This document shows positions 50,298 to 61,160 of a DNA stretch of 64,000 bases, one piece after another (positions within the stretch are counted from its first letter, which is position 1; every line of letters begins with the position of its first letter). The stretch comes from Paludibacterium sp. (GTDB lineage Bacteria > Pseudomonadota > Gammaproteobacteria > Burkholderiales > Chromobacteriaceae), in the NCBI RefSeq assembly GCF_019232825.1, contig NZ_JAFAND010000112.1, forward strand, positions 1 through 64,000, read 5' to 3'. The notes beneath the pieces are model-generated. The model did no database searches. It saw only the letters and a program-made list of their open reading frames with translations, and was not told the DNA's origin. Position numbers and translations under genes: made by a program.

Positions 50298-53081
50298 ATG
50301 AGCATCGACTACCGAAAAACCGTCAATCTACTCGATACCCCGTTCGCCATGCGCGGCGATCTTGCCAAGCGCGAGCCGGGCTGGGTCAAGCGCTGGCATG
50401 ACGGCAAGCGCTACGAAAAGTTGCGCCGGCTTGCCGCCGGCCGGCCGAAGTTCATCCTGCACGACGGACCGCCCTACGCCAACAATGACATTCACTTGGG
50501 CCACGCGGTCAACAAGGTGCTCAAGGATCTGATCATCCGCTCGAAAACGCTTGCCGGTTTCGACGCCCCGTATGTGCCGGGCTGGGACTGCCATGGTCTG
50601 CCGATCGAATTGATGGTCGAAAAGCTGCATGGCAAGTCGATTCCCGCCGCCAAGTTCCGCGAGCTGTGCCGCGAATACGCCAAGGAGCAAGTGGCGCGGC
50701 AGAAGAAGGGTTTCATCCGCCTGGGCATTCTGGGCGATTGGGAAAACCCCTACTTGACGATGGACTTCAAGACGGAAGCCGACATCGTGCGCACGCTGGG
50801 CAAGGTCTTCGAGAACGGCTTCCTCAATAAGGGCGAAAAGCCGGTGCACTGGTGCATCGAGTGCGGTTCGTCGCTGGCCGAGGCCGAGGTCGAATACGAG
50901 GACAAGGTGTCGCCGGCGATCGACGTCGGTTTCAAGGTCGCCGACGCCGCGCGTCTTGCGCGCGTCTTTGGCCTGGCCGCGCCGCTGGAAGGCGTCATGG
51001 CGGTCATCTGGACCACCACGCCGTGGACCCTGCCGGCAAATTTGGCGGTATCGGTCAATTCGGCGCTGACCTATCAACTGGTCGAGACCGACAAGGGCGT
51101 GCTGATCCTGGCCAAGGATCTGGTGGCGGCGACGCTCGCGCGTTACGGCGTCGAAGCGCATCGCGTGCTGGGCGAGGCCAAGGGCGAGGCACTGGATCTT
51201 TTGCCCTTGTCGCACCCGTTCTATGCGCGGCAAGTGCCGATCATCTGCGGCGGTCACGTGACCACCGAGGCGGGTACCGGCCTTGTGCATACGGCGCCGG
51301 CGCATGGTTTGGACGACTATATTGTCGGCCAGGCCTATGGACTGGGCATCGATAATCCGGTGGCGGACGATGGCCGCTATAAGGCCAGCACCGAGCTGTT
51401 TGCCGGCATGCTGGTGTGGGAAGCCAATCCCAAGGTCATCGAGACGCTTATCGCGCATGGCGCGCTGATCCATCAGGCCAAGCTGTCGCATAGCTACCCG
51501 CATTGCTGGCGTCACAAGACGCCGATCATCTTCCGCGCCACGCCGCAATGGTTCATCAGCATGGACCGGCCCGGCCACGGCGGCGAAACCTTGCGCGCCG
51601 TCAGTCAGCGCGCGGTCGACGCCACTGAATTTTTCCCGGCATGGGGCCGTGCGCGCCTGGACGCCATGATCAAGAACAGCCCCGACTGGTGCGTGTCGCG
51701 CCAGCGTAACTGGGGTGTGCCGATGACCTTCTTCGTGCATAAGGATTCGGGTGAACTGCATCCGCGTTCGGCCGAGTTGCTGGAAGAGGTGGCGCTGCGC
51801 ATCGAGCAGCAGGGCATCGAGGCTTGGTTTAGCCTGGATGTGCGCGAACTGTTGGGCGACGAGGCCGAACAGTACAAGAAATTGAACGATACGCTGGATG
51901 TCTGGTTCGACTCCGGCTCGACCCATTTCGCCGTGCTCAAGCAACGGCCAGAGCTCGCCTGGCCGGCGGATCTCTACCTGGAAGGATCCGACCAGCACCG
52001 CGGCTGGTTCCAATCCTCGTTGAAGACCGGTTGCGCCACCATCGGCCGCGCGCCGTACAAGCAGTTGCTGACGCATGGCTTCACCGTGGACGACAAGGGC
52101 TACAAGATGTCCAAGTCGCGCGGCAACGGCATCGCGCCGGAAGAAATCTGCAACTCGCTTGGCGCGGACATTCTGCGCTTGTGGATCGCCTGCGCCGACT
52201 ACTCCGGCGATATGGCGCTGTCGCAGGAAATTCTCAAGCGCACGACGGAAAGCTATCGCCGCTTGCGCAACACGCTGCGTTTCCTGCTGGCCAACCTGTC
52301 GGACTTCGACCCGATCGACCACGCCGTGCCGTTCGAGCGCCTGCTGGAGATCGACCGCTACGCGCTGACGCGCGCCAAGGCGCTGCAGGAGAAGGTGGCG
52401 GGCGAGTACTATGCCCGCTACGCCTTCCACCATGCCATGCAGGAAATCGTCGTCTACTGCGCCGAGGATCTGGGCGCCTTCTACCTCGACATCCTCAAGG
52501 ACCGCCTGTACACCACCGCCGCGCCGTCTCCGGCGCGCCGCTCGGCGCAAACCGCGCTCTACCACATTACCCGGTCGCTGCTGCTGCTGCTCTCGCCGGT
52601 GTTGTGCTTTACCGCGGACGAGGCGTGGGAGGTCTTTACCGGTAGCGACGAAGAATCGACGCTGTTCCATACTTGGCACGAGTTTCCGCAAGAGGAAGCC
52701 GATGCCGAGGCCCGGCTGACGGCCAAGTGGGACGCCATCCGCGCGTTGCGCGCCGAGGTCAACAAAGAGATCGAAGTGCTGCGCGCCGGCGAGCAGCTGG
52801 GCTCGTCGCTGCAGGCCGAGGTCGACATCGAGGCCGATGCGGCGCTGTTCCCGCATCTGGCGAGCGTGGGAGAGGATCTCAAATACGTGCTGATCGTTTC
52901 GCGCGTCGGCGTTGCCCAAGGCGACGTCACCCGTATCCGCGTCACCCCGTCGGCGCACGAGAAGTGCGAGCGCTGCTGGCACTATCGCGCCGACGTCGGC
53001 CGTCATGCAGAACACCCGACGCTTTGCGGTCGTTGCGCGCAGACGTTGGCGGGGCACGGCGAGGGCCGGCAGCATGCATGA
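50298..53081 (+). CDS. ileS: Isoleucyl-tRNA synthetase IleS
   Basis: Class I synthetase, 927 residues: HIGH-type motif HLGH in [18 protein letters not shown]1 editing domain with [11 protein letters not shown] and the HTAPAHG region, KMSKS at 603-607, and a C-terminal zinc-binding set (CERCWHY ... CGRCA). The bacterial form with zinc finger suggests sensitivity to mupirocin. Follows ribF after 11 bases and overlaps lspA by eight bases. Confidence 0.97.
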   Translation: MSIDYRKTVNLLDTPFAMRGDLAKREPGWVKRWHDGKRYEKLRRLAAGRPKFILHDGPPYANNDIHLGHAVNKVLKDLIIRSKTLAGFDAPYVPGWDCHGLPIELMVEKLHGKSIPAAKFRELCREYAKEQVARQKKGFIRLGILGDWENPYLTMDFKTEADIVRTLGKVFENGFLNKGEKPVHWCIECGSSLAEAEVEYEDKVSPAIDVGFKVADAARLARVFGLAAPLEGVMAVIWTTTPWTLPANLAVSVNSALTYQLVETDKGVLILAKDLVAATLARYGVEAHRVLGEAKGEALDLLPLSHPFYARQVPIICGGHVTTEAGTGLVHTAPAHGLDDYIVGQAYGLGIDNPVADDGRYKASTELFAGMLVWEANPKVIETLIAHGALIHQAKLSHSYPHCWRHKTPIIFRATPQWFISMDRPGHGGETLRAVSQRAVDATEFFPAWGRARLDAMIKNSPDWCVSRQRNWGVPMTFFVHKDSGELHPRSAELLEEVALRIEQQGIEAWFSLDVRELLGDEAEQYKKLNDTLDVWFDSGSTHFAVLKQRPELAWPADLYLEGSDQHRGWFQSSLKTGCATIGRAPYKQLLTHGFTVDDKGYKMSKSRGNGIAPEEICNSLGADILRLWIACADYSGDMALSQEILKRTTESYRRLRNTLRFLLANLSDFDPIDHAVPFERLLEIDRYALTRAKALQEKVAGEYYARYAFHHAMQEIVVYCAEDLGAFYLDILKDRLYTTAAPSPARRSAQTALYHITRSLLLLLSPVLCFTADEAWEVFTGSDEESTLFHTWHEFPQEEADAEARLTAKWDAIRALRAEVNKEIEVLRAGEQLGSSLQAEVDIEADAALFPHLASVGEDLKYVLIVSRVGVAQGDVTRIRVTPSAHEKCERCWHYRADVGRHAEHPTLCGRCAQTLAGHGEGRQHA

Positions 53082-53550
53082 GAATCGTCGTTGGCCGTGG
53101 TTTGGCATGGCCGTGCTGATCATCGTTCTCGATCAGCTGGCCAAGCTGTATTTCAATGGTAATTACCAGTACGGCGAAACGCGCGCGGTGATTCCGGGGT
53201 TGTTCAATTTCACGCTGATCTACAATCCCGGCGCCGCCTTCAGCTTTCTGGCCGACGCCGGCGGTTGGCAGAAGCATGTCTTCACCGTGCTGGCTTTCGC
53301 GGTATCGGGCTGGTTGGGGTGGAACATCGTGCGCGGCCGCTTCTCTTGCCTGATGCGCTGGGCCGCCGCCTTCATCATGGGCGGCGCGCTGGGAAACGTG
53401 ATCGATCGCGTGGCTTATGGCCATGTCGTCGATTTCATCCAAGTCTACTACCATAATTGGTACTATCCGGCTTTCAACTTGGCGGACTCCTTCATTTGCG
53501 CCGGCGCGGCGCTGATGGTGCTCGACAGTCTGAGAAAGCCTTCGCACTGA
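53074..53550 (+). CDS. lspA: Prolipoprotein signal peptidase LspA
   Basis: Aspartyl protease that removes the signal peptide of diacylglyceryl-prolipoproteins (for instance BamC and the small lipoprotein in this window). 158 residues with four membrane helices and the two catalytic Asp in IGNVIDR-type and FNLADSFI-type motifs ([30 protein letters not shown]). It overlaps the ileS stop codon. A GC hairpin (CCGGTCCG/CGGACCGG, 53557-53578) lies between lspA and ispH. Confidence 0.96.
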   Translation: MHENRRWPWFGMAVLIIVLDQLAKLYFNGNYQYGETRAVIPGLFNFTLIYNPGAAFSFLADAGGWQKHVFTVLAFAVSGWLGWNIVRGRFSCLMRWAAAFIMGGALGNVIDRVAYGHVVDFIQVYYHNWYYPAFNLADSFICAGAALMVLDSLRKPSH

Positions 53551-53615
53551 TCCCCGCCGGTCCGCCCGCGCGGACCGGTATCCTGATTCACCTGCATGCC
53601 TGAAGGACCGACCCG

Positions 53616-54554
53616 ATGAACAAGACGATTATGCTAGCCAACCCGCGCGGCTTTTGCGCCGGGGTCGATCGGGCCATCGCCATCGTCGAACGCGCCATCG
53701 AGCGCTTCGGCGCGCCGATCTACGTGCGCCACGAAGTGGTGCACAACCGTTTCGTCGTCGATCAGTTGCGCGAGAAGGGGGCCATTTTCATCGAGGATCT
53801 GGCCGATGTGCCTGTGGGCGCGGTGCTGATCTATTCCGCCCATGGCGTGCCGCTGTCGGTGCGGCAAGAGGCGGAAAGGCGCGGCCTGCAAGTGTACGAC
53901 GCGACCTGCCCGCTGGTGACCAAGGTGCACGTCGAGGTCAAGCGCATGCACAAGGCCGGCATGGATATCGTCATGATCGGCCACGCCGGTCACCCCGAGG
54001 TGGAGGGGACGATGGGCCAGGTGCCCGACCGCATGTATCTGGTGGAAAACGTCGGCGACGTGGCGAAACTCGAGGTCGAGCACCCCGAGGCGCTGGCCTA
54101 TGTATCGCAGACCACGCTGTCGGTCGATGAGACGCGCGACATTATCGCCGCGCTGCAAGCGCGCTTTCCCCATGTCGCGAGTCCGAAGAAGGACGATATC
54201 TGCTATGCCACGCAAAATCGGCAAGACGCGGTCAAAGTCCTGGCTGATGCCTGCGATCTGGTGATTGTGGTCGGCTCGCCCAATAGCTCCAACTCCAATC
54301 GTTTGCGCGAGGTGGCGGCGCTCAAGGGCGTGGCGGCTTATATGGTCGACAACGCGAGCCAGCTCGATGCGGCCTGGTTCGATGGCCGAGCGCGCATCGG
54401 CGTGACCGCCGGCGCCTCTGCGCCGGAAGTGTTGGTCCGCGCCGTCATCGACCGGATTCGTGCCTGTGGCGTCGATGCGGTGACCGAGTTGCCGGGCGTG
54501 GAGGAGCGAACGAGCTTTGCGCTGCCTCCCGGACTGCGTGAAGAAAAAGTCTGA
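53616..54554 (+). CDS. ispH: 4-hydroxy-3-methylbut-2-enyl diphosphate reductase IspH
   Basis: Last step of the MEP isoprenoid pathway, a [4Fe-4S] enzyme. 312 residues. The three cluster cysteines are at 14 (PRGFCAG), 98 (ATCPLVTK) and 196 (DDICYATQ). Conserved [21 protein letters not shown] and GASAPEVLV. 65 bases after lspA, in a ribF-ileS-lspA-ispH run seen in many proteobacteria. Confidence 0.97.
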   Translation: MNKTIMLANPRGFCAGVDRAIAIVERAIERFGAPIYVRHEVVHNRFVVDQLREKGAIFIEDLADVPVGAVLIYSAHGVPLSVRQEAERRGLQVYDATCPLVTKVHVEVKRMHKAGMDIVMIGHAGHPEVEGTMGQVPDRMYLVENVGDVAKLEVEHPEALAYVSQTTLSVDETRDIIAALQARFPHVASPKKDDICYATQNRQDAVKVLADACDLVIVVGSPNSSNSNRLREVAALKGVAAYMVDNASQLDAAWFDGRARIGVTAGASAPEVLVRAVIDRIRACGVDAVTELPGVEERTSFALPPGLREEKV

Positions 54555-54660
54555 TCCGCCGCGATGTTGTTTATTTCATAAGTGGCGGGCATGATGGGGC
54601 TCTACCCATCTATGGTTGCAACCTCGCCCGGCCACGGGCGCGAACAAGCGGAACACTGTC

Positions 54661-55113
54661 ATGCCCACGCAAGCGCTTTTTCAAGCCAATCTCGACCACT
54701 TGGCCATCCGTCCCGCCACGGCGTATGAGTTCGCCGCGGTCGTTCGTCTCTACGACGAAGGCGGCTATGACGGCCGCTACCAGGCTTCGGACTTTCTCCT
54801 GCTGGCGATGATCGACATGGACGCCGTCGGCGTGGTGCGCTTGGTCAAGGAAGAGGGCTACACCCTGTTGCGCGGCTTGTATATCGGCAAGGCGTGGCGC
54901 GGACGCGGCATTGGCCGCCGTCTGCTGACCGCCGCCGCCGGCTATTTGACCGAGCCGTGCTACTGTCTGACGCAGACCTCGCTTCTGCATCTGTTTGCCG
55001 AGCAGGGCTTCGTTCCCTGTAGCGACGACATCGTCCCGCCATTCCTGCTGGAGCGCCGCCGCCGCTATGGCTGGACCGGCAAAACCTACCACGTCATCTA
55101 CCGGCCCGATTAG
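54661..55113 (+). CDS. GNAT-family N-acetyltransferase
   Basis: 150 residues. Motif A RGLYIGKAWRGRGIGRRLL with the Q/RxxGxG/A acetyl-CoA loop, and an N-terminal beta strand/helix (LAIRPATAYEFAAVVRLYDEGGYDG). No sign of a RimI-type context, and substrate is unknown. ATG 54661 lies after a GC-rich stretch; a weak ribosome-binding site GGAAC is upstream. Convergent with the HD-GYP gene, 20 bases away. Confidence 0.85.
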   Translation: MPTQALFQANLDHLAIRPATAYEFAAVVRLYDEGGYDGRYQASDFLLLAMIDMDAVGVVRLVKEEGYTLLRGLYIGKAWRGRGIGRRLLTAAAGYLTEPCYCLTQTSLLHLFAEQGFVPCSDDIVPPFLLERRRRYGWTGKTYHVIYRPD

Positions 55114-55132
55114 CGCGAGCGTGCGTTGCACG

Positions 55133-58030
55133 CTACGCCGCTTGGTCCAGCATCGCCAAATAGGCGTCGACTTCCTCGACATCGCACAGCTCGGCGGACA
55201 GATACTGAGCCGCGTAGTCGCGCCAGATGCCTGATTCGAGGAACAGACGCAGCAACACGGGGTCCAGGTGTCCCTCGCTCGTCATGCGGCTCATGATGCG
55301 CAAAACCTCGCTCATGCGTTTGGCCGGCTTGTAGGGGCGATCCGATGCCGTCAGCGCCTCGAAGACGTCGGCAATCGCCATGATGCGCGCCAGCACGCTC
55401 ATCTGATCGCCTTTGATGCCGCGCGGGTAGCCCTTGCCGTCCATGCGCTCGTGATGGCCGCCGGCGATTTCCGGCACGCGCGATAGATGTTTCGGCAGCG
55501 GCAGGCTTTCCAGCATCTTGATGGTGGTGACGATGTGCTCGTTGATGATGTAGCGCTCTTCCTCGTTGAGCGTGCCGCGGCGCACGGAGAGATTGTAGCG
55601 TTCGCCGCGATGCATGCGCAGCACGGGCACCGCCATGTTGAAGCCCCAGCGATTGTCCGGGGGCAACAGCTCGCCCGCGGGGCGGGGAATGCAGTGCTCC
55701 GGCTTGTCGCTCAACAGGGTTTCCTGGACCGGCAGCGGGGGCGTGGGATAGGTGCTCAGCCGGCGCTGCTCGAGGAAGCCGAGTCCCAAACGGTCATCCA
55801 ACGTGCGTAGCCACGTGCGTTGTCCGATTTGAGTCAGCCGCGCCAGCTCCTCGTCGCGCATGAACTCGCTGCCTTGGTTGCACTGAGCGACAAAGGCGAA
55901 CTCCTCGTCCAATTGCGCCTTTTCCTGTTCGCACTCGGCGGCAAGCTGACGCGCGTCGCCGCCGGCAAACAATCCTTGCCAGTAGCGGATGTCGGCGTCG
56001 CGCTTGAGCACCTCGAAACGCATGCGGATTTCGTGAATCCGGTCGTACAACGTTTCCAGCTTGGTGGCCTTGTCCACCACGTATTCCGGCGTGGTGACCT
56101 TGCCGCAGTCGTGCAGCCAGCTGGCGATGAACAGCGCCTCTTGATCCTCGGTTGCCATGCTGAATTTGGCCAAGGGGCCGCTCTGCGTCTGACAGGCGGC
56201 ATCCGCCAACATGCGCGCCACCTGCGGCACGCGTTGGCAATGCCGGCCGGTATAGGGCGATTTGGTGTCGATGGCGCTTGCCATCAGCTCGACCAACGCG
56301 TTCATCAGCGCCTTGAGCGAATTGGCCAGCAGGCGGTTTTCGATGGCGATGGCGGCAAAGCTCGTCAGCGCTTTCAAATAGTGCAGGCGATGGTTGTGAA
56401 CCGGCCGGTCTGGGCTGTCGTCCTCGATCAGAATCAAGAGGCCGAACAGCGCCTTGGATTCCAGCCGCATCGGCAGGATGGTGATCCGGTGGTGGTGACG
56501 CTTCAGTAACGGCCGCAGGGCTTTGGGCACCAGGCTCGGCGTGCTGCACAGCTGCACCGGTTCGCCGCCGGATTCCTGCGCGGCGCGTACCAGCGGATCG
56601 TCGAGCGACAGCGGCCCGAGCGCCGCTTCGCGCGCCTGGGCATCCTCCGGCAGCAGCGGATGCAGCGTCTGGTCCTGCTGCAACAGCCACATGCCGGCCT
56701 GATCGGCCGGCAGCGCGCGCGCGGTGGTGCGCAACACCATCGACATCAATTGCTCCTGCTGGTGCTCCGCCACCATCTGCCGGCTGAGCGTGATGAAATC
56801 CTGGATGGTGCTCTTCATGTTGCGCGACACGTCGAGCAGTTCGTTCATTTCGCGCACGCCGGTCGGTGGCGGATCGTCATGGGAAAAATCCAGCGCTTGA
56901 ATGCGCGAGGTCGCCTCGACCAGCGCGCGGATCGGCTGACTCATGGCGCGGGATATCAGCCATCCGGCCGGCAGCATCAATAGCAGGAACAGCAATGGGA
57001 TGCGCAGCGCGTGTTCCGCGATGTTTTGGCCCTCGGCAAACAACTCGTCCCGCGGCATCAGCATCAGTAGGTAATGCGGTGATTCGCTGATTTCCGCAAT
57101 GGACGATATCGACACCACCCATGGCTCGTCATCGCTCAAGAGTGTGTCCGGCGGCACGGAACCGAGCTGCCAGCTCTGCGCCAGGTCGCGCAGCACGGGT
57201 TGGCTCGCCGTGTTCAACGGCGCGGCGCGGCGCGCTTGCTCGCTGCTGTCCGTGCTCACCAAGACTTCGCGCTTTTGATTGATCAGCAGCAACAGGGAGT
57301 GGGGGCTCGGCAAGTTGTCGCGCAGCGTTTGGCTCAGGTCCTGCAAGCGCATGTCGACGCCGATCACCGCTTGCCGGTCGGGGCTGCGGCTCGCCACTGT
57401 CATGCCCAAAAGTCCGGTGGTGCTGAAACGGTAGGGCTCGGTGTGCACATTGCCGTCATGGTGTTGCGCCAACGCGTACCAGGGACGTTGGCGCGGGTCA
57501 TAGAATGTCGGCAACTGCCGGGGGGTGCCCACCGGCTGGCCGGCGGCGTCAAGAAAAGTCCAGTTCTGCACGGACTGGCCGGGCTGGGTTTGGCGCACTT
57601 GCTGCAGCAGCCAATGCGTTTGTGCCGGCGCGCTGGGGAATATCGCCCGCGATGGCGCGTCCATCCGCCTCACCAGGAAAAAGCGTCCGTCGGCAAAGCC
57701 GGCGTAGACCGCTTGTAACGAGGGGTTGTCCTTCAGACTGGCGATCAGCTGCGGCACGAACGCCTGCTGCTGTTCGGGCGTTTGGGCCGCGGTCAGCGCC
57801 GAGTGCGCCAACAACGCGCTCACCGCGCCGGCCCGTTCCTCGGCGCGGGCGAGATTCGCCACCACCTGGCGTTGCGTGGCGCTGAACAGTTGCATCTGTG
57901 CTTGCAACGTTTGCTGGGTGATGGCCTGGTAATAAAAGTAGCCGAGCGCCGCCGCGGTGATGATGACCGTGGTCGACAGCAATGTGGTTAATAACAACTG
58001 CAGCGACTGTCCTTTAGGATGGCTCGTCAT
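55133..58030 (-). CDS. Membrane sensor with Cache, HAMP, GAF and HD-GYP domains
   Basis: 965 residues. TM1 at about 10-32, a periplasmic dCache-type domain (to about 335), TM2 (IPLLFLLLMLPAGWLIS), HAMP (PIRALVEATSRIQALDF), GAF (about 440-590), then an HD-GYP domain. Its HD is LHDCGKV at about 640 and the GYP-region HHERMDGKGYPRG at about 863, both intact, so cyclic-di-GMP hydrolysis is plausible. The HD-to-GYP distance of about 225 residues is far longer than the roughly 60 residues of a standard HD-GYP, implying an insertion of about 160 residues. Strong ribosome-binding site AAGGAGG. Divergent from htpG. Confidence 0.88.
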   Translation of the reverse strand: MTSHPKGQSLQLLLTTLLSTTVIITAAALGYFYYQAITQQTLQAQMQLFSATQRQVVANLARAEERAGAVSALLAHSALTAAQTPEQQQAFVPQLIASLKDNPSLQAVYAGFADGRFFLVRRMDAPSRAIFPSAPAQTHWLLQQVRQTQPGQSVQNWTFLDAAGQPVGTPRQLPTFYDPRQRPWYALAQHHDGNVHTEPYRFSTTGLLGMTVASRSPDRQAVIGVDMRLQDLSQTLRDNLPSPHSLLLLINQKREVLVSTDSSEQARRAAPLNTASQPVLRDLAQSWQLGSVPPDTLLSDDEPWVVSISSIAEISESPHYLLMLMPRDELFAEGQNIAEHALRIPLLFLLLMLPAGWLISRAMSQPIRALVEATSRIQALDFSHDDPPPTGVREMNELLDVSRNMKSTIQDFITLSRQMVAEHQQEQLMSMVLRTTARALPADQAGMWLLQQDQTLHPLLPEDAQAREAALGPLSLDDPLVRAAQESGGEPVQLCSTPSLVPKALRPLLKRHHHRITILPMRLESKALFGLLILIEDDSPDRPVHNHRLHYLKALTSFAAIAIENRLLANSLKALMNALVELMASAIDTKSPYTGRHCQRVPQVARMLADAACQTQSGPLAKFSMATEDQEALFIASWLHDCGKVTTPEYVVDKATKLETLYDRIHEIRMRFEVLKRDADIRYWQGLFAGGDARQLAAECEQEKAQLDEEFAFVAQCNQGSEFMRDEELARLTQIGQRTWLRTLDDRLGLGFLEQRRLSTYPTPPLPVQETLLSDKPEHCIPRPAGELLPPDNRWGFNMAVPVLRMHRGERYNLSVRRGTLNEEERYIINEHIVTTIKMLESLPLPKHLSRVPEIAGGHHERMDGKGYPRGIKGDQMSVLARIMAIADVFEALTASDRPYKPAKRMSEVLRIMSRMTSEGHLDPVLLRLFLESGIWRDYAAQYLSAELCDVEEVDAYLAMLDQAA

Positions 58031-58117
58031 GTCAGCCCCTCCTTATGTGGTTGACATAAACTATTCATAGTCTATTTATATTGACTCGCATTCTCACATT
58101 GCCGAATGGAGGGGCTA

Positions 58118-58144
58118 TTGAAATCGCGCCCGCCGCCCCGATCT
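58118..58144 (+). promoter_or_regulatory. Candidate sigma-32 promoter of htpG
   Basis: TTGAAA (58118-58123), 12 bases, CCCCGATCT (58136-58144). The E. coli sigma-32 consensus is CTTGAAA, 11-16 bases, CCCCATNT. The -35 is exact apart from the first base; the -10 has CCCC intact. It lies 35 bases before the htpG ATG. A separate TTGACA-16-TATTTA pair at 58051-58078 could be a vegetative promoter. Confidence 0.6.
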
Positions 58145-58178
58145 GCGCTGTTATCGTTGACCAACCTGATTCATCACC

Positions 58179-60080
58179 ATGAGCGCACAGAAAGAGACAC
58201 TGGGCTTTCAGGCCGAAGTGAAGCAACTCCTGCATCTGATGATCCATTCCTTGTATTCCAACAAGGAGATCTTCCTGAGAGAACTCATCTCCAACGCCTC
58301 CGACGCCGCCGACAAGCTGCGCTTTGAGTCGATGAGCGACCCGTCGCTGCTGGATGAGGATGGCGAACTCAAAATCCGCGTGAGCTTCGATCCGGCGGCA
58401 CGGACGTTGACGGTGGCCGACAACGGCATCGGCATGAGCCGGGAAGAGGTGATCGAACACATCGGCACCATCGCCAAATCGGGCACGCGCAAGTTTTTCG
58501 ACTCGCTGACCGGCGACGCGCAGAAGGATGCCAACCTGATCGGCCAGTTTGGCGTCGGTTTCTATTCCGCCTTTATCGTGGCGGACAAGGTCGTCTTGAC
58601 CACCCGCCGCGCCGGCGCGGGCAGCGACAGCGGCGTGTGCTGGGAGTCCAGCGGCCACGGCGAGTACACGCTGGAGACCGTGCCGAAGGCTGGGCGCGGC
58701 ACCGAGGTGGTGTTGCACCTGAAAGAGGGCGAAGACGAATTCCTCAACGACTGGCGTCTGCGTCATATCGTGCGCACCTATTCCGACCACATCTCGCTGC
58801 CGATCGAAATGAAGGTCGTTGACGAGAGTGACGAGGCGGACAAGGCGGCGGGCGAAGACAAGTACGAAGCCGTCAATCAGGCCTCCGCGTTGTGGGCTCG
58901 CGCCAAGAGCGAGATCAGCGACGAGCAGTACAAGGAGTTCTACAAACACGTGGCGCACGACTTCAGCGATCCCCTCGCCTGGAGCCACGCGCGTGTCGAG
59001 GGGCGCCAGGAATATACCGAACTGCTGTACATCCCGTCGCGCGCGCCGTTCGATCTGTACGACCGAGAACGCAAGCAAGGGGTGAAGCTGTATGTGCGCC
59101 GCGTGTTCATCATGGAAGACGCGCAAAAACTGATGCCGCATTATTTGCGCTTTGTTCGTGGCGTGATCGATGCCAGCGATTTGCCGCTGAACGTGTCGCG
59201 CGAGATCCTGCAGCAATCGAAGGACATCGAGGCGATTCGCGCCGGTTGCGTCAAAAAGGTCTTGGCCACGCTGGAAGACCTGGCGCAGAACGATGCCGAC
59301 AAGTTCGCCAGCTTCTGGCAGGAATTTGGCCAGGTGCTGAAGGAGGGCGTGGGCGAGGATTTCGCCAACAAGGAGCGCATCGCCAGACTGCTGCGCTTCC
59401 ATTCCACGGCGAGCGAGGGTGAGACGGCCGACGTGTCGTTGGCCGACTACGTCGCGCGGATGAAGGAAGGGCAAGAGAAGATCTATTTCATCACCGCCGA
59501 CACCTTGGCGGCGGCCAAGAACAGCCCGCATTTGGAAGTGTTCAAGAAAAAGGGCATCGAAGTGTTGTTGCTGGTTGACCGGGTCGACGAATGGGTGAGC
59601 GGTCATCTGCTCGACTTCGACGGCAAGGCGCTGCAGTCGGTGGCCAAGGGCGAGCTGGATCTGGGCGCGCTGGAAGACGAAGCCGATAAGGCCGCGCAAC
59701 AACACGCCGAGGAATCGGCCAAGCCGGTGATCGGCCGCATCGCCGCCGCATTGGGCGAGCGGGTCAAGGAAGTGCGTGCGACCGCGCGCCTGACCGATAG
59801 CCCGGCGTGCTTGGTGGTGGGCGAGCACGACATGAGCGCGCATCTGGAGCGCCTGCTCAAGTCGGCCGGCCAGGACGTGCCCGAGGTGAAGCCGGTGCTG
59901 GAGATCAACCCTGACCACGTGTTGGTGCAGCGGTTGTCGGCGGAACAGGACGAAACCCGTGCCGGCGATCTGGCGCAGGTACTCTACGACCAGGCGCTGC
60001 TGGCCGAGGGCGGAAAACTCGACGATCCGGCATCGTTCGTCAAGCGCATCAACCGGTTGATGTTGGAATTGTCCGCCTGA
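58179..60080 (+). CDS. htpG: Chaperone HtpG (Hsp90)
   Basis: 633 residues. GHKL ATPase domain with [31 protein letters not shown] and [11 protein letters not shown], the middle domain with [11 protein letters not shown], and a C-terminal dimerisation domain. Lacks the charged linker and MEEVD of eukaryotic Hsp90, as bacterial proteins do. A sigma-32-type promoter precedes it, in keeping with heat induction. Terminator follows. Confidence 0.97.
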   Translation: MSAQKETLGFQAEVKQLLHLMIHSLYSNKEIFLRELISNASDAADKLRFESMSDPSLLDEDGELKIRVSFDPAARTLTVADNGIGMSREEVIEHIGTIAKSGTRKFFDSLTGDAQKDANLIGQFGVGFYSAFIVADKVVLTTRRAGAGSDSGVCWESSGHGEYTLETVPKAGRGTEVVLHLKEGEDEFLNDWRLRHIVRTYSDHISLPIEMKVVDESDEADKAAGEDKYEAVNQASALWARAKSEISDEQYKEFYKHVAHDFSDPLAWSHARVEGRQEYTELLYIPSRAPFDLYDRERKQGVKLYVRRVFIMEDAQKLMPHYLRFVRGVIDASDLPLNVSREILQQSKDIEAIRAGCVKKVLATLEDLAQNDADKFASFWQEFGQVLKEGVGEDFANKERIARLLRFHSTASEGETADVSLADYVARMKEGQEKIYFITADTLAAAKNSPHLEVFKKKGIEVLLLVDRVDEWVSGHLLDFDGKALQSVAKGELDLGALEDEADKAAQQHAEESAKPVIGRIAAALGERVKEVRATARLTDSPACLVVGEHDMSAHLERLLKSAGQDVPEVKPVLEINPDHVLVQRLSAEQDETRAGDLAQVLYDQALLAEGGKLDDPASFVKRINRLMLELSA

Positions 60081-60093
60081 TCCAGGGTAGGGC

Positions 60094-60136
60094 AAAAAAC
60101 AACGGCCCCGCGCCATTGAGCACCGGGCCGTTTTTA
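60094..60136. terminator. Terminator after htpG
   Basis: ACGGCCC (60102-60108) and GGGCCGT (60125-60131) with a 16-base loop, A run before and T run after. Likely bidirectional, serving the convergent small gene too. Confidence 0.8.
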
Positions 60137-60142
60137 TGCCGC

Positions 60143-60394
60143 CTACGAGCGCGATGAAGGACGAAGGGGCTGCGGCACGACGTAGTCGCCGTATTGGCGG
60201 CATTGGACGAGCGTGCTGTTCTTCAAGGACGCCAGGCTGTCGTTGTCGATGGTGTCGATCCGGCAGATCGCCTTCATCTTGTCGTCGTTGAGCAGGGTGA
60301 GTTCGTCGGTGGCGGGGTTGGCGATCCAGGTCTGCGCGAGTGCCGCGCCGCTCAAGGCGGCAAAGTACAGGGCGATGGTCGATGGCTTGAGCAT
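60143..60394 (-). CDS. Small secreted protein, function unknown
   Basis: 83 residues with a signal peptide (MLKPSTIALYFAALSGAALA) and a short mature part starting QTWIANPATDELTLLNDD with two cysteines (KAICRID, LVQCRQYG) that can pair as a disulfide. I do not recognise a family. Convergent with htpG; about 100 bases downstream of the gst terminator. The mature chain of about 63 residues may be a periplasmic or secreted small protein. Confidence 0.65.
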   Translation of the reverse strand: MLKPSTIALYFAALSGAALAQTWIANPATDELTLLNDDKMKAICRIDTIDNDSLASLKNSTLVQCRQYGDYVVPQPLRPSSRS

Positions 60395-60499
60395 TTCGTT
60401 ACTCTCCGTTTGATTTAAAGAGATTGAAGTAAATGCTTTTAATGCGGGCGACCGTGACGGTCAAGCTGGCGTGGCACGAGCGGATGGACGTGATTCGAC

Positions 60500-60535
60500 A
60501 AAAAAGCCACAGGCCGAAAGGCCTGCGGCTTTTTT
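60500..60535 (-). terminator. Terminator after the gst gene
   Basis: AAAAAAGCCACAGGCC, loop GAAA, GGCCTGCGGCTTTTTT with one mismatch. On the minus strand the stem ends in a T run. Confidence 0.9.
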
Positions 60536-60548
60536 CACACAAAAGCGG

Positions 60549-61160
60549 CTAAACCGCCGGTGGGCAGGTATCGACGAAGGATGGGCGCGTTTCCAGCTTC
60601 TGCTGCAAGGCGAGCAGGTTGGGGTAAGCGTCTTTCCAGGCGATGTCCGGGAAACGGAAGTCCAGATAGGCCAAGCAGCAGCCCACGGCGATATCGGCCA
60701 GGCTGTAGCCGTCGCCATGGCACCAGGGGCGCTCGCCCAGATCGCGCGACAGCGCCGCCAGACCGCGATCGATCTTGCCCATCTGGCGATCGATCCATTC
60801 TTGGCTTTGCTGCGCGGCAGGGCGTTTGCGTTCCAGGAACACGGCCACCAGGGCGTCGATGATGCCGTCGGCCAGTGCCTCCCAGCGTTTGGTCAAGATC
60901 AGCTGGCGGTTGCCGTCGGGCAGCAGGCGCTGTACCGGCGAGACGTTGTCCAGGTATTCGACGATGACGCGCGAGTCGTAGAGCGTCATGCCGTCGTCGA
61001 GCTCGAGCACGGGTACCTTGCCGAGCGGGTTGTAGTCGGGAACCTTGCTGTCGGCATTCCAGGGAATGTCGACCTCAATCGGGCAGTCAATTTTCTTTTC
61101 GGCCAGAACGATGCGCACTTTGCGGGCATAGGGGCTGGTGAGCGAAGCGATCAGTTTCAT
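60549..61160 (-). CDS. Glutathione S-transferase family protein
   Basis: 203 residues. Thioredoxin-like N-terminal domain (MKLIASLTSPYARKVRIVLAE, with the catalytic Ser/Cys-type SPYARK and PLGKVPVLELDDG) and an all-helical C-terminal domain (YSLADIAVGCCLAYLDFR). Similar to the beta/YibF-like GST proteins found in proteobacteria. Substrate unknown. ATG 61160 is preferred to a longer frame starting at 61259 by family N-terminus. Confidence 0.9.
   Translation of the reverse strand: MKLIASLTSPYARKVRIVLAEKKIDCPIEVDIPWNADSKVPDYNPLGKVPVLELDDGMTLYDSRVIVEYLDNVSPVQRLLPDGNRQLILTKRWEALADGIIDALVAVFLERKRPAAQQSQEWIDRQMGKIDRGLAALSRDLGERPWCHGDGYSLADIAVGCCLAYLDFRFPDIAWKDAYPNLLALQQKLETRPSFVDTCPPAV

Noticed and set aside
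50328-53123. A 931-codon minus-strand open frame over ileS
   Set aside because: Antisense to intact IleS with both class I motifs. Composition is that of a high-GC shadow frame.
58065-60203. A 712-codon open frame on the minus strand through htpG
   Set aside because: It is antisense to a clear HtpG. High GC makes long antisense frames; its product is Arg/His/Leu rich with no family motif.
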